NCBI GenBank assembly: GCA_016192135.1
Contig: JACPUR010000013.1
Coordinates: 124,001-188,000 of the forward strand
Reading direction: 5' to 3'
DNA length: 64,000 nt
From: Candidatus Tectomicrobia bacterium
GTDB lineage: Bacteria; UBA8248
The notes under the pieces were generated by a model. It did not search any database. It had not been told where the DNA came from and was given only the letters and a program-made list of their open reading frames with translations. Shown piece after piece: positions 16,511 through 25,299 of the stretch. The translations under genes and the position numbers were made by a program. Position 1 is the first letter of the stretch; every line of letters begins with the position of its first letter.

Positions 16511-17302
16511 TCAGATGTAGTGCGACGCGCCGCCGTCCACTTCCACCGTGACGCCGGTGACGAAGCTGGCGCGCCCGGAGGCGAGGAAGACCACCACATT
16601 GGCCACTTCCTCCGGGGTGCCCAGGCGGCCCAGCACCGAAACGCGCTCCCGGTTGCGCTTCGCCTCCTCGACGGAGATGCCGAGACGCTCCGCGATCCAG
16701 CCGATGCGCTCCGGCATCCCCTCGGTGAAGATCGGTCCGGGGCATACGTTGTTCACGAGGACGCCGTGCTTCCCTCCCTCGTGCGCGAGCGTCTTGGTGA
16801 AGCTGTTCAGGGCCGCCTTCGTCAAGGAGGTGGCCATGTCGCCCGGTAGGTGGACCTGCTTTCCGGCCAGGCCGGTGATGTTGATGACGCGCCCCCCGCC
16901 GTTCCGGGTGAGGTAGGGCCAGGCGGCCCGCGAGCCGCGGATGGCGCTCATCACGTTGCGGTCGATCTCCTTTTGCCAGTCCGCGTCCGATATCTCGGCG
17001 ATCCCGGCCAGCTTGATTTGCCCCACGTTGTTCACCAAGATGTCGAGGCCGCCCATGGCCTCGGCCGCCTGCTTCACGACGCGTTCGCAATCCTCGCTCC
17101 GGCTCATGTCCGCGCCGAAACTGAAGACCTGCGCTCCCGTTTCTTTTTGGATTTTCTCGGCCGCCTGCCGGAGCGGTCCAGGACGCCGGGCGCAGATGGC
17201 CACCTGGGCGCCCTCCGCCGCCAGCCCCAGCGCGCAGGCGCGCCCGATGCCCTCGCTGCTCCCCGTGACAAGGGCGCGCTTGCCCCTCAAGCCCAGATCC
17301 AT
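16511..17302 (-). CDS. SDR family oxidoreductase lacking the canonical catalytic Tyr
   Basis: A 263-residue SDR with a normal cofactor half: TGSSEGIG at residues 13-20 and NNVG at 91-94. The active-site half is unusual. Where classical SDRs have Ser, then Tyr-x-x-x-Lys, this protein reads NITGLAG at 141-147 and MATSLTKAAL at 156-165, so Lys is K162 but the Tyr position is T158 and no Ser aligns. The rest (FTKTLAHEGGKHGVLVN, then GRLGTPEEVANVVVFLAS) is typical. The ATG at 17302 has GGAGGGGAC upstream. It heads the iron-type ABC unit. Either a non-standard catalytic mechanism or a binding/regulatory protein; it may belong to a divergent SDR subfamily with this signature. Confidence 0.85.
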   Translation of the reverse strand: MDLGLRGKRALVTGSSEGIGRACALGLAAEGAQVAICARRPGPLRQAAEKIQKETGAQVFSFGADMSRSEDCERVVKQAAEAMGGLDILVNNVGQIKLAGIAEISDADWQKEIDRNVMSAIRGSRAAWPYLTRNGGGRVINITGLAGKQVHLPGDMATSLTKAALNSFTKTLAHEGGKHGVLVNNVCPGPIFTEGMPERIGWIAERLGISVEEAKRNRERVSVLGRLGTPEEVANVVVFLASGRASFVTGVTVEVDGGASHYI

Positions 17303-17528
17303 GCCGTCCCCTCCGGTCGACCGGCCTCGCCCGATTTCATTTTGGATGGGCCCACCATAGCACAAACCATGGGACGCCGGAATCGGAGCTCCCGAGATTA
17401 GGCGCCGCCCGCCTTTTTTCGGATTCGCAAGAATAAAGGACCCATGCTCCCTCCTCCCCCGCCACTTGGAGGCACGGGGGGAGAACGGAAGTTCCATGAA
17501 CTGGATCGCCGAAGCCTAAGCGGATGCG

Positions 17529-18596
17529 TCAGGCGAGGTGGGGTGCCGTCCGTTTCGGGTCGGCCGCATTAAACCCCTGCTGGACGGCCGCCGAAATCAA
17601 ATCGACCACTGCCAGGCTCGTCTCCATCGGGAGGCCATCCACGCTCGTCCCCACCCAGCCCTCGATACCGTCCACCAGTCCGGCCGAGGCCGCCGCCTCC
17701 AGGAGACGGCGTTCCCGCGCAGAGGTATGCAAGAGGGCGCCGTTGCCCGTCAGCATCGCGAGGCATCCGGCCAGGGCGGCGGCGCCCCAATTGGAGACGT
17801 CCGCAATCAGGGCCACCTCCGCCGCCGTGCGAGGCGCCGTCCCGCCCCCGCAGGGGCAGCGGCACTGCTTCCCGAAGGGGAGGTTCTCCCGGATCACTTC
17901 CGCGAAAGCGCCCAGGCCCGACTCGTTCCCCGCATCCCCGATGGCGACGGTGAGAACCCCCCGCCGTTTGGCTTCCTCGATCAGGAAGTCCGCCTTCGCC
18001 ATGGGCGCGGTGATGTCCTCGCCGCGAAGGCTGTGGATCACCCCTTTATCGTTCATCCCCCCCTTCTCGATTACCACGACGGCGGCCGGCCGGTACTCGT
18101 CCAGGAGCTCAGCCGCCCGGGCCTTCGCCGCTTCCATCCCGGAAGGAAAACCCATGACCCCCGCGACGTGGACCGACCCGAGGGATCTTATGCCTCTCTG
18201 AGCGGCGGCCCCGTCCAGGGCCCTGAGGCCCGAGGCCTCCACCACAATCCGCATCGAGGGCAGGAGCGGCTCCTCGAAAAGCAGGAGCGGCACCGCCCGG
18301 AAGCCCTCGTGCAAGGCTCGGGCGATGACGGCGGCGCCCGGGGGGCCGTCCGTCTCGGCGATGCCGGAGTCGACCATGGGCCGGTTCGGCCAGCCCGAGC
18401 ACACCACCGCCACCCGGCCCGGCTCGCCGAAGGCCCGGGCCAGCCGCTCGGCCGCCAGCAAGGTCGGCGAGCCTCCGTAGAGGTCGCGGGCGGCGCGGTA
18501 CAGCAGAGGCACGCGCCGCTTGTCCGGAAGATCGGAGGTGACTAGCTGATCGATCCGCTCCGCGGTGCGCGCCAGGATTCCCCTCTCGATGGCCAA
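17529..18596 (-). CDS. DUF4392 (D-glutamate cyclase-like) domain protein
   Basis: A 355-residue protein matching the DUF4392 family, whose characterised member is the C-terminal part of mammalian D-glutamate cyclase. Recognisable features are an SGWPNRPMVDSGIAETDGPPG segment near residue 68, an EKGGMNDKGV segment near 170, AIGDAGNESGLG near 213 and a CPCGGGTAP segment near 238. I start it at TTG 18596, seven bases after GGAGG; the open frame upstream merely runs antisense to the PrpD-like gene. Divergent from that gene with an 81-bp gap. Enzymatic role in bacteria is not established; lyase/cyclase chemistry on a small acid is the family hint. Confidence 0.8.
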   Translation of the reverse strand: MAIERGILARTAERIDQLVTSDLPDKRRVPLLYRAARDLYGGSPTLLAAERLARAFGEPGRVAVVCSGWPNRPMVDSGIAETDGPPGAAVIARALHEGFRAVPLLLFEEPLLPSMRIVVEASGLRALDGAAAQRGIRSLGSVHVAGVMGFPSGMEAAKARAAELLDEYRPAAVVVIEKGGMNDKGVIHSLRGEDITAPMAKADFLIEEAKRRGVLTVAIGDAGNESGLGAFAEVIRENLPFGKQCRCPCGGGTAPRTAAEVALIADVSNWGAAALAGCLAMLTGNGALLHTSARERRLLEAAASAGLVDGIEGWVGTSVDGLPMETSLAVVDLISAAVQQGFNAADPKRTAPHLA

Positions 18597-18637
18597 GGTG
18601 ACACCTCCGCCCGAAACGCCGAAAAAAACCGATTTTC

Positions 18638-18666
18638 TTGCCGACAGCCGGGTCCTATCATAGACT
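18638..18666 (+). promoter_or_regulatory. candidate promoter for the MmgE/PrpD gene
   Basis: TTGCCG (18638-18643) and TAGACT (18661-18666), 17-bp spacer. The start point would be near 18673, only a few bases before GTG 18678, so either the mRNA is almost leaderless or translation begins at the in-frame GTG 18720. Confidence 0.35.
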
Positions 18667-18677
18667 ACGCTAGAGAC

Positions 18678-20072
18678 GTGTTGGAACCTTGCGCCGAAAC
18701 TTTCCCCGCCGAGGCCGACGTGAGCCCTTTCACCCTCCAGCTGGCCGAACGGGTGGCCTCCCTCCGGCTGGAAGGCGTGCCGCGCCCCGTCCTCACCCAT
18801 GCCCGGCTGTGCGTCCTGGACGCCTTGGGGTGCGCCCTCCGAGGCAGCCGCGAGCCGGCCGCTCGCTTGGTCCGGGCGCTCGCGGAGCGGGAGGGCGGGA
18901 GCCCCGCCGCCTCCGTCTGGGGATGTCCGCTCAGGACTGGCAGCCTGCAAGCCTCCCTTCTCAACGCGGTCTCGGCACATGCCCTCGATTTCGACGACAC
19001 CCACCAAGGCGTCCCCGTCCATGCGACCGCGGCCGTGCTGCCCGCGGCCTTCGCGGCGGCGGAGCTGGCCCGGGGGACAATCGGGGACCTGCTGACGGGA
19101 TATGTGGCAGGGGCGGAAACCGCCATCCGCGCGGGGCTGGCGCTCGGGCGCTCCCACGTCGCCGGGGGCTGGCATCCGACCGGCACGGTGGGGACCCTGG
19201 GGGCCGCGGCCGGCGCCGCGCGCGTCCTGGGCCTGCCGCCCGAAAAGGCCGCCCAGGCGCTGGGGCTCGCCGCGACCCAGGCGGCTGGCTTCATGAAGGC
19301 GGTCACGGGCACGATGGCCAAGCCGCTCAACGCAGGAAAGGCCGCGATGAACGGCCTCATGGCCGCTCTCCTCGCCCAGGGCGGATTCACCGGCCCCGCC
19401 GACATCCTGGCGGCCGGCTCGGACTTCGCCACGGCCTTCAGTGAGGGCTACGACCCAGCCAGGCTTCCCTTCGGCGGAGCCCATGGCTGGGAAGTTTCGA
19501 ACATCGCCATCAAGCTCTTCGCGTGCTGCTCCCTGGCACAGGCGGCGCTCGAGGCCGGGCGGGCCATCCGGCGAGAACACCGCCTGGACAAGAATCTCAT
19601 CTCGGAAGCCGAACTCCGGGCGAACCCCCGGCAGATGGAGGTGGCGGGTATTCCCCGCCCCCGCACCGGCTCCGAGTCCAAGTTCAGCCTCGCCTACTGC
19701 GCGGCGGTGGGCCTGGGAGGCGGAACGGGCGGGCCCGGCGACTTCGAGGACGAGTCGCTTCTGTCGCCGGCGGTCATGGCGCTGATGGAGAGGATGAGTG
19801 TGCGGAGCGACCCGGCCCTCTCGGAAGTGTCGGCGCGAATCCGGGTGAGGACGGCGGGGGGGGAGACGCTCGAGAAATTCGTCGAGGTCGCCCGTGGAAA
19901 TTCCGGCAACCCCGCGTCGGCGGAGGAAGTGCAGGAGAAATTTCGGTCCCTGGCGGAACCCGTGGCGGGCGAGGCGGCGGAGCGGATTATTACGCTGGTC
20001 CTAGAGGATGATTCCCTGCGGTTTCCCGTGAAAGTGCTGGCGGAGGCGCTGGCCGCACCCACGCGGGGATGA
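18678..20072 (+). CDS. MmgE/PrpD family protein
   Basis: A 464-residue MmgE/PrpD family protein. Typical features are an early DALGCALRG helix, the LDFDDTH segment near residue 108 that contributes to the active site, HPTGTVGTLGAAAGAARVLGL near residue 165, KPLNAGKAAMNG near 215 and a K-L-F-A-C-C segment near 278. Named members are 2-methylcitrate dehydratase (PrpD), aconitate-type and iminodisuccinate epimerase; the rest of the 2-methylcitrate pathway is absent here, so PrpD function is not supported. Start is uncertain: GTG 18678 has no ribosome site, and GTG 18720 is an alternative 14 codons later. Convergent with the threonine-synthase-like gene, whose stop lies 5 bp beyond. Confidence 0.88.
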   Translation: MLEPCAETFPAEADVSPFTLQLAERVASLRLEGVPRPVLTHARLCVLDALGCALRGSREPAARLVRALAEREGGSPAASVWGCPLRTGSLQASLLNAVSAHALDFDDTHQGVPVHATAAVLPAAFAAAELARGTIGDLLTGYVAGAETAIRAGLALGRSHVAGGWHPTGTVGTLGAAAGAARVLGLPPEKAAQALGLAATQAAGFMKAVTGTMAKPLNAGKAAMNGLMAALLAQGGFTGPADILAAGSDFATAFSEGYDPARLPFGGAHGWEVSNIAIKLFACCSLAQAALEAGRAIRREHRLDKNLISEAELRANPRQMEVAGIPRPRTGSESKFSLAYCAAVGLGGGTGGPGDFEDESLLSPAVMALMERMSVRSDPALSEVSARIRVRTAGGETLEKFVEVARGNSGNPASAEEVQEKFRSLAEPVAGEAAERIITLVLEDDSLRFPVKVLAEALAAPTRG

Positions 20073-20077
20073 GCAAT

Positions 20078-21217
20078 CTAGCCTTCCTTCACCACCAGCT
20101 TCTCCAGCTTGTCCGCCGCCTTGAGGCCGTGTCCGGTGACGGGGATGGCCACCGTCTCTCCGGCGCCGATCTTCTTCTCTTTCACCAGGATCTCGAGCCC
20201 GGCGAAGGGCACCGCGCTCGTCGGCTCCATCAGCACGCCTCGGCGGGCGAAGTGCCGGAGGACGGGCGGGAGCGCCTCGTCCTCCACCACCAGCACCTCG
20301 CCCCCCGTCTCGCGCACCGCCGCCGCCATCTGCCTCCAGCGGACGGGCCTGGTGATGCTGATCCCCTCCGCCAGGGTGGGCCGGGCCTCGATCGCCGGGA
20401 TGGCCTTCAGGTCCCCGCGCCATATCTCGCGCAGGGGGGCGCACCGCGCGGCCTGGGCCGCATAGATGCGGGGCATCCGGTCGATGTAGCCGGCGGCGAA
20501 GAGCTCACCGAAGCCCTTGTGCGCGCCGATGAGCATGGAGCCGTGCCCGGCGGGGACGACCACGGTGTCCGGCGCCCGCCCCCCGAGCTGCTCCCACACC
20601 TCGAAGGCCCAGGTCTTGGTCCCGTGGTTGAACCAGCAGTTCCAGAAATGGCTGGCGTAGAAGCGGGACTCCGCGGCCCGCATGGCCGCGTCCGTGGTCG
20701 CTTGGCGGGGGCCGGGAATCTTGACCAGCCTAGCCCCGTAGGCCGCGATCTGGGCGCACTTGGCGGGGGAGGTATCCTCGGGGACGTACATGTCGCAGGC
20801 GATCCCCGCGCGTCCCGTGTAGGCGGCGATGGCGGCGGCCGCGTTGCCCGAGGAATCCCCCAGGACCTCCCGGACGCCCCACTCGCGCACCTTGCTGATC
20901 AGCAGCGTCGCCCCACGGTCCTTAAAAGAGCCGGTTGGAAAAAGAAAGTCGAGCTTGCAGAGCACCTCGCGCCCGGCGAAGGGGAGGGCCACCAGGGGCG
21001 TCATCCCCTCATCCAGGCTGACGATGCTCCGGTCATCCTCGATGGGGAGCGCTTCGCGGTACCGCCAGAGGCCGGCCCTCCGGCGGCTCAGCCCTTCGCG
21101 GGGGAAGATCCCCTTCACGTCCACGTCGAGGGGCGCGCCGCACTCGCACCGCCAGCGAGGCGTGTCCGCGGGGAATTCTTGGGTGCAATCGATGCAGCGG
21201 AGGATGAACAAGGACAT
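20078..21217 (-). CDS. threonine synthase-like PLP-dependent enzyme
   Basis: A 379-residue fold-type II PLP enzyme. An N-terminal zinc-ribbon-like element (C8, C11, C24, C26) precedes the core; the PLP lysine is K99 in PTGSFKDRG, with substrate-site SLDEGMTPL at 67-75 and a phosphate-binding GNAAAAIAAY-type loop. This layout is that of threonine synthase of the short class, also found in threonine dehydratase-like and diaminopropionate-type enzymes. The start at ATG 21217 lies 8 bp after the maleate-isomerase-like stop, with no good ribosome site, suggesting translational coupling. No homoserine kinase or dehydrogenase is nearby. As last gene of a peptide-import operon with a peptidase, an amino acid lyase/dehydratase role is possible. 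Confidence 0.85.
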   Translation of the reverse strand: MSLFILRCIDCTQEFPADTPRWRCECGAPLDVDVKGIFPREGLSRRRAGLWRYREALPIEDDRSIVSLDEGMTPLVALPFAGREVLCKLDFLFPTGSFKDRGATLLISKVREWGVREVLGDSSGNAAAAIAAYTGRAGIACDMYVPEDTSPAKCAQIAAYGARLVKIPGPRQATTDAAMRAAESRFYASHFWNCWFNHGTKTWAFEVWEQLGGRAPDTVVVPAGHGSMLIGAHKGFGELFAAGYIDRMPRIYAAQAARCAPLREIWRGDLKAIPAIEARPTLAEGISITRPVRWRQMAAAVRETGGEVLVVEDEALPPVLRHFARRGVLMEPTSAVPFAGLEILVKEKKIGAGETVAIPVTGHGLKAADKLEKLVVKEG

Positions 21218-21225
21218 GAGGGCGC

Positions 21226-22008
21226 TCAGGCCCCCGCGGGGGCTTTCGCGTTCTTGCGCCACCGCGCCGCCGAGCCGTCCGGCAGCTCCTCGACCTCGAA
21301 CAGCCGGCCGAAGCCCTGGACGCGGTCCCTCAGGCCGATGCGCCGCAGGGCCGCCCAGAAGGAAGCCTGGTTCGCGGTCACGACCGGGACCCCCAGGTCG
21401 CGCTCGAGCTGGCCGGCCACGTCGATGGCGCGCATCTGGGTGCAGGAGATGAACAGCCCGTTCGCCTTCCCGGTATAGGCCTTGCGGGCCAGCCGGTAGA
21501 TGGACTCCGGCGAGTTGTCGGCGTGGGCCCACACGCTCGGCTGGTCGAAGGTCTCCAGCGAGACGACCTCGATGCCGTTCCCCTCGAAGAAGGCGCGCAG
21601 GCGCTCGTTCACCACGTCCGGGTAGGGGGTGGCCACCGCCATCCGCTCGAATCCCAGCACCTGCATCGCTTCGAGGCAGGCGGTCGTGGTGGTCAGCGCG
21701 GGGACCCCCGCCAGCTTCTCGATGCGGCGGATGATCTCCACGTCGTGCCCCACCCCCTCGACGAAGCTCCCGCTCGTGCACCCGTAGACCATGACGCCCA
21801 CCCGCGCGTGGGCGAGGGGCACGACGGCCGCCTCCAGGTGCTTCAGCGCTTCGTGGAGCACCTCCACCGAGGATTCGAGCTTCTCTCCCCAATAGACGCG
21901 GCTCGCGTGGACCGCGACGCCGCTGGGGGCCATCCGGAAGAAATCGGGCTCGTTGGTGTTGTTCCCCGAGGGCACCAAGAGGCCGATGCGCCCGCGCCAT
22001 CCGTACAT
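21226..22008 (-). CDS. maleate cis-trans isomerase / Asp-Glu racemase superfamily protein
   Basis: A 260-residue protein of the aspartate/glutamate racemase superfamily, closest by pattern to maleate isomerase and arylmalonate decarboxylase. The opening IGLLVPSGNNTNEPDF matches the PSSNTxxE-type substrate loop; two catalytic cysteines are in place, C77 in YGCTSGSF and C189 in ISCTQMRA. Maleate isomerase uses such a Cys pair to convert maleate to fumarate without cofactor. ATG 22008 follows GGAGGTGATC; a GTG two codons earlier is less well spaced. The gene sits between an M28 peptidase and a threonine-synthase-like gene in one minus-strand operon. Substrate unknown; a dicarboxylate or amino acid derivative fits the context. 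Confidence 0.82.
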   Translation of the reverse strand: MYGWRGRIGLLVPSGNNTNEPDFFRMAPSGVAVHASRVYWGEKLESSVEVLHEALKHLEAAVVPLAHARVGVMVYGCTSGSFVEGVGHDVEIIRRIEKLAGVPALTTTTACLEAMQVLGFERMAVATPYPDVVNERLRAFFEGNGIEVVSLETFDQPSVWAHADNSPESIYRLARKAYTGKANGLFISCTQMRAIDVAGQLERDLGVPVVTANQASFWAALRRIGLRDRVQGFGRLFEVEELPDGSAARWRKNAKAPAGA

Positions 22009-22083
22009 GATCACCTCCGCTCGAAGTTCATGCCGATTCTATCCGCGGCGCGCGGGAACGGCAAGACGCGAAGCCCTGGACGC

Positions 22084-23424
22084 CTAATCCGCCGGCGGGG
22101 GCACGAACCCGTAGTGCGCCATCAGGCGCCCGGCCTCTTCCCGGGTGCGGGCGCGGGCCAGGGGAGCCTCGCTCGCCAGGGCCTTGAGCAGCACCCGCGC
22201 CGCGGCGCCCGTCGCCGCCGTCAAATCCTCCCGGCCCACCTTGTCGGCCGTATCCGCCGGGGAGAGGTGGAAGCCGCAGTTCGAGTCCTTCTCGTTCAAC
22301 CCCGCTAGGAGGCGCACGGCGGGGACGCCCCTCGCCACGTAGTTCGCATGGTCGGAGTTGTTCGCCACCCAATCGCTCACCTCGCATCGCGCCGGCTCGT
22401 CCCGCAGCGCCTCGCGCGCCCAGTCGGCCAGGTCGGAGAAGCCGTTGCACAGGAAGGTGAGCTTCGAGCTCCCCGCCACCACGTCCAGGTTGAGGTTGAG
22501 CGCGATGCGGGCAATCTCCTCCTCCCGAAGGCCGCCCACGTACGCCCGCGAGCCCTGGAGCCCCCATTCCTCCACGGTGTAGAAGTGAACCTCCAGATCG
22601 TTGGCGAAGCGGCCCCGATGGGGGACGAGGAGCCGGGCGAGCTCGAGCGCGGCGGCGCAGCCCGTCGCGTTGTCGAGGGCCGACTCCCCGCAGTTGTGGC
22701 CGTCGTAGTGGGCGCTGAGGATGACCTTCCGTCCCCCGCCCCGGCCCGGGAGCGAGGCGACGAGGTTGGCCGCCCGGGCGGGGGACGTCTCCACTTGGAC
22801 GTCAAGATGAACCTTGCCTCCGAGGCGGCGCAGGAGCATGCCGTCCTCCCGCGACACGCCAATCGCCGGGATGGGCGAGCCCGCGGGGGTGGTGGAGCCC
22901 GTCACCGGGAAGCAACCCGGGCGCGAATTGACGAGGATGAAGGCCGCCGCCCCTCGCTCCACGGCGGGGAGGAACTTGCGCCTGCGGTGAAGGGAGGTCA
23001 CCGAAAAAGAGTACTCGGCGTCCGCCAGCACGGCCCGCCCGCGCACCGAGCCCCCCGCGCGGCGGTAGCCCTCGTCGTCCCCCCGTCCCAGGTCCACGAT
23101 CTCGAGCTCCACCCCGCCGGGTGGGGTGGGGGCGCTGTGGACCAGCGGCAGGGGCCGGAAGGCCCGTCCCGGCGGAGCCGCCGGATGCGAGAGCTCGCAC
23201 CGGAGGCACTGCCAGCCGGTATAGCCGAATTCCCAATACCGGACATCCTCGAGGCTCGCCTCCCGGAGGCGCCGCTCCAGGAAATCCGCCGCCGCGGCCT
23301 CGGAGGGCGTGCCGCAGAAGCGGGGGCCCAAATCGCAAATCTCATGGAAGGCGCGCCACAGGCCAGGGCCCGTCCGGATCCGGCCGGCGATTTCCGTCAG
23401 GATCTGATCAATCGAGGTGGACAC
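22084..23424 (-). CDS. M28 family zinc aminopeptidase
   Basis: A 446-residue M28 peptidase with the full set of two-zinc ligands: H239 (SAHYDGH), D251 (ALDNATG, bridging), E285/E286 (TVEEWG: general base and ligand), D314 (NLDVVAG) and H359 (NSDHANY). Between the N-terminal helical part and the catalytic domain lies a PA-like insertion with AAAFILVNSRPG. No signal peptide is visible, so it probably acts in the cytoplasm. It starts 10 bp after the OppC-like permease stop, so imported peptides or acyl-amino acids are the likely substrates. M28 members also include carboxypeptidases and glutaminyl cyclases; the intact ligand set argues for hydrolysis. Confidence 0.9.
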   Translation of the reverse strand: MSTSIDQILTEIAGRIRTGPGLWRAFHEICDLGPRFCGTPSEAAAADFLERRLREASLEDVRYWEFGYTGWQCLRCELSHPAAPPGRAFRPLPLVHSAPTPPGGVELEIVDLGRGDDEGYRRAGGSVRGRAVLADAEYSFSVTSLHRRRKFLPAVERGAAAFILVNSRPGCFPVTGSTTPAGSPIPAIGVSREDGMLLRRLGGKVHLDVQVETSPARAANLVASLPGRGGGRKVILSAHYDGHNCGESALDNATGCAAALELARLLVPHRGRFANDLEVHFYTVEEWGLQGSRAYVGGLREEEIARIALNLNLDVVAGSSKLTFLCNGFSDLADWAREALRDEPARCEVSDWVANNSDHANYVARGVPAVRLLAGLNEKDSNCGFHLSPADTADKVGREDLTAATGAAARVLLKALASEAPLARARTREEAGRLMAHYGFVPPPAD

Positions 23425-23434
23425 AAGTCCCTCC

Positions 23435-24268
23435 CTATCCCGCGCGCTCCCGCAGACGAGGGTTCAGCGCCTCATTGATTCCGTCCCCCATCAGGTTGAA
23501 AGCGAGGACGGTCAGGAAGATGGCCGTGCCGGGAAAGACGGACAGCCACCATCCCTGATGAAGATAACCCTGCGCCCCGTACAGCATGGAGCCCCAGCTG
23601 ATGAGGTTCGGATCCCCGAGGCCGAAGAAGCTCAAGGACGCCTCGAGGAGGATGGCCTGGGCGACGTCGAGCGATCCGGCCACCACGGCGGGGGCCAGGG
23701 CGTTGGGGAGGATCTGCTGGAAGCACAATCCCAAGTCCCCCATGCCGGTGGCCCGCGCCGCCTCGATGAACTCACGCTGCTTGAGGGAGAGGAACTCCGC
23801 CCGGATGAGCCGGGCCGTCGGGGGCCAGCTCAGCACCCCGATGACGAAGATGACTTTCCCCAGGCCCGCGCCGAAGAGGGAGATGATGATGAGGGCGAGG
23901 AAGAAGCGGGGCATGATCTGGAACAGTTCGGTCATGCGCATCAGGAAGGCGTCCGCCCGCCCGCCGTAGAAGCCCGCCGCCGCGCCTACGGTGATGCCGA
24001 TGGAACTCGAAGTGACCGCGGCCAGGAAACCGACCGTCAGGGAGACGCGCGTCCCATGCAGGATTCCACTCCAGATGTCGCGCCCCTGGTTGTCCGTCCC
24101 GAACCAGTAGTCCCGCCCGGGCGGGGCGAAGGCGTCCCCTCCCACCCGCAGGGGGTCTCCCACGGCCAGCCAGGGAGCGAGGAGCCCGATCAAAATCAGC
24201 CCCAGCACCCATAGGCCCCCCGCGGCCGCGGCGCGGTTGCGGAGGAACCTCCGGACGAAGCCCTGCAC
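23435..24268 (-). CDS. peptide-type ABC transporter permease (OppC/DppC family)
   Basis: A 277-residue inner-membrane permease. An N-terminal transmembrane helix (GLWVLGLILIGLLAP) is followed by the OppC-type periplasmic segment containing GRDYWFGTDNQGRDIWSGIL, then the BPD_transp_1 domain with the EAA loop EAARATGMGDLGLCF. Start is GTG 24268, seven bases after GGGAGAAGG, and the upstream open frame is antisense shadow of the partner gene. It lies 11 bp downstream of the OppB-type gene and forms a heterodimer with it. No DppD/DppF-type ATPase gene is found in this operon or elsewhere in the window, so the ATPases must be encoded elsewhere. Confidence 0.9.
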   Translation of the reverse strand: MQGFVRRFLRNRAAAAGGLWVLGLILIGLLAPWLAVGDPLRVGGDAFAPPGRDYWFGTDNQGRDIWSGILHGTRVSLTVGFLAAVTSSSIGITVGAAAGFYGGRADAFLMRMTELFQIMPRFFLALIIISLFGAGLGKVIFVIGVLSWPPTARLIRAEFLSLKQREFIEAARATGMGDLGLCFQQILPNALAPAVVAGSLDVAQAILLEASLSFFGLGDPNLISWGSMLYGAQGYLHQGWWLSVFPGTAIFLTVLAFNLMGDGINEALNPRLRERAG

Positions 24269-24279
24269 GGCCTTCTCCC

Positions 24280-25263
24280 TCAGAGCCTCACGCGAGGATC
24301 CAGATAAGCGTAGGCGATGTCGGTCAATAGATTGACGACGACGATGCCCGCGCAAACGACCAGGAAGATGCCCATGATCACGGGATAGTCCCGCGAGGTG
24401 ATCGAGTCGTAGAGGAGCCGCCCGATGCCCGGCCACGCGAAGACAGTCTCGACCAGCGCTGAACCCGCCAGCAGGAAACCGAAGTTGAAGCCGATGGCGG
24501 TGACGATGGGGATCAGGCTGTTCCGGAGGGCGTGGAGGTAGACGATCCGCCTCTCCGAGACGCCCTTGGCGCGGGCGGTGACGATGTACTCGCGCCGGAG
24601 GACCTCGAGCATGCTGGCCCGCGCGATGCGGCTGTTCAGGGCCAGGAACCGCGCGCCGAGGGCGAGGGCCGGGAGAATCAGGTGGACCGCGACGCTCAGC
24701 GCCCGGCCCCATCCGCCCGGTTCCGCCCGCAGGGAGACCATTCCCTGGGCCGGGAGCCAGCGCAGCTCCAGGGCGAAGCCGAGGATGAGGAGCTGCCCCA
24801 GCCAGAAGACCGGCATGGAGAAACCGGCCAGCGAAATCACACTGGTGAGGTTGTCGAGCCAGGAATACGGCCGCCGCGAGGCGAGGACTCCCAGGGCGAC
24901 CCCCAGGATGGCCGCGAGGACGAGCGCCGTGCCCGACAGGAGGAGGGTGGCGGGCAGGCGCTCCAAAATCAGCCCCAGCACCGGCTGGCGGTTGGCGAAC
25001 GAGAAGCCGAGGTCGCCCCGGAAGAGGCGGCCCATATAGATGAAGAGCTGTTCCCAGAGGGGGCGGTCGAGCCCGAAGTCGACCTTGAGGCGGGCGACGT
25101 ACTCCGGCGGGGCGGGAAAGTCCCCCACCAGGACGTTGATCGGGTCGCCGGGGGCGAGGTGGATGATGGTGAAGTTCACCACCACGACCGCGAACAGCAA
25201 GGGGACGGCGTGGAGCGCACGCCGGAGGATGAACTGGGGAAGCGTGGCCGAGGCTCTATCCAT
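24280..25263 (-). CDS. peptide-type ABC transporter permease (OppB/DppB family)
   Basis: A 327-residue permease with the OppB pattern: first helix VPLLFAVVVVNFTIIHLAPGDP, a GLDRPLWEQ periplasmic stretch, GDLGFSFANRQPV, and a C-terminal BPD_transp_1 domain whose EAA-type loop reads VTARAKGVSERRIVY. Ends YLDPRVRL, as most of the family do (DPRVR). Starts 36 bp after the solute-binding protein stop and is followed after 11 bp by the OppC-type gene. Transports di/oligopeptides, nickel or other small solutes in different organisms; the downstream peptidase points to peptides here. Confidence 0.92.
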   Translation of the reverse strand: MDRASATLPQFILRRALHAVPLLFAVVVVNFTIIHLAPGDPINVLVGDFPAPPEYVARLKVDFGLDRPLWEQLFIYMGRLFRGDLGFSFANRQPVLGLILERLPATLLLSGTALVLAAILGVALGVLASRRPYSWLDNLTSVISLAGFSMPVFWLGQLLILGFALELRWLPAQGMVSLRAEPGGWGRALSVAVHLILPALALGARFLALNSRIARASMLEVLRREYIVTARAKGVSERRIVYLHALRNSLIPIVTAIGFNFGFLLAGSALVETVFAWPGIGRLLYDSITSRDYPVIMGIFLVVCAGIVVVNLLTDIAYAYLDPRVRL

Positions 25264-25299
25264 ATCGGGGCGCCGCTCCTCGATTCCGGAGGCCGCGCC

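Noticed and set aside
17529-19580. 683-codon frame extending the DUF4392 protein
   Set aside because: The extra 328 codons are antisense to the MmgE/PrpD gene; TTG 18596 has a ribosome site and fits the family length.
18678-20072. 2-methylcitrate dehydratase (prpD)
   Set aside because: No prpB, prpC or acnD nearby; the family is broad.
20078-22000. 640-codon frame joining the threonine-synthase-like gene with upstream sequence
   Set aside because: The upstream part runs through the maleate-isomerase-like gene in the wrong frame and has no family features; the real start is 21217.
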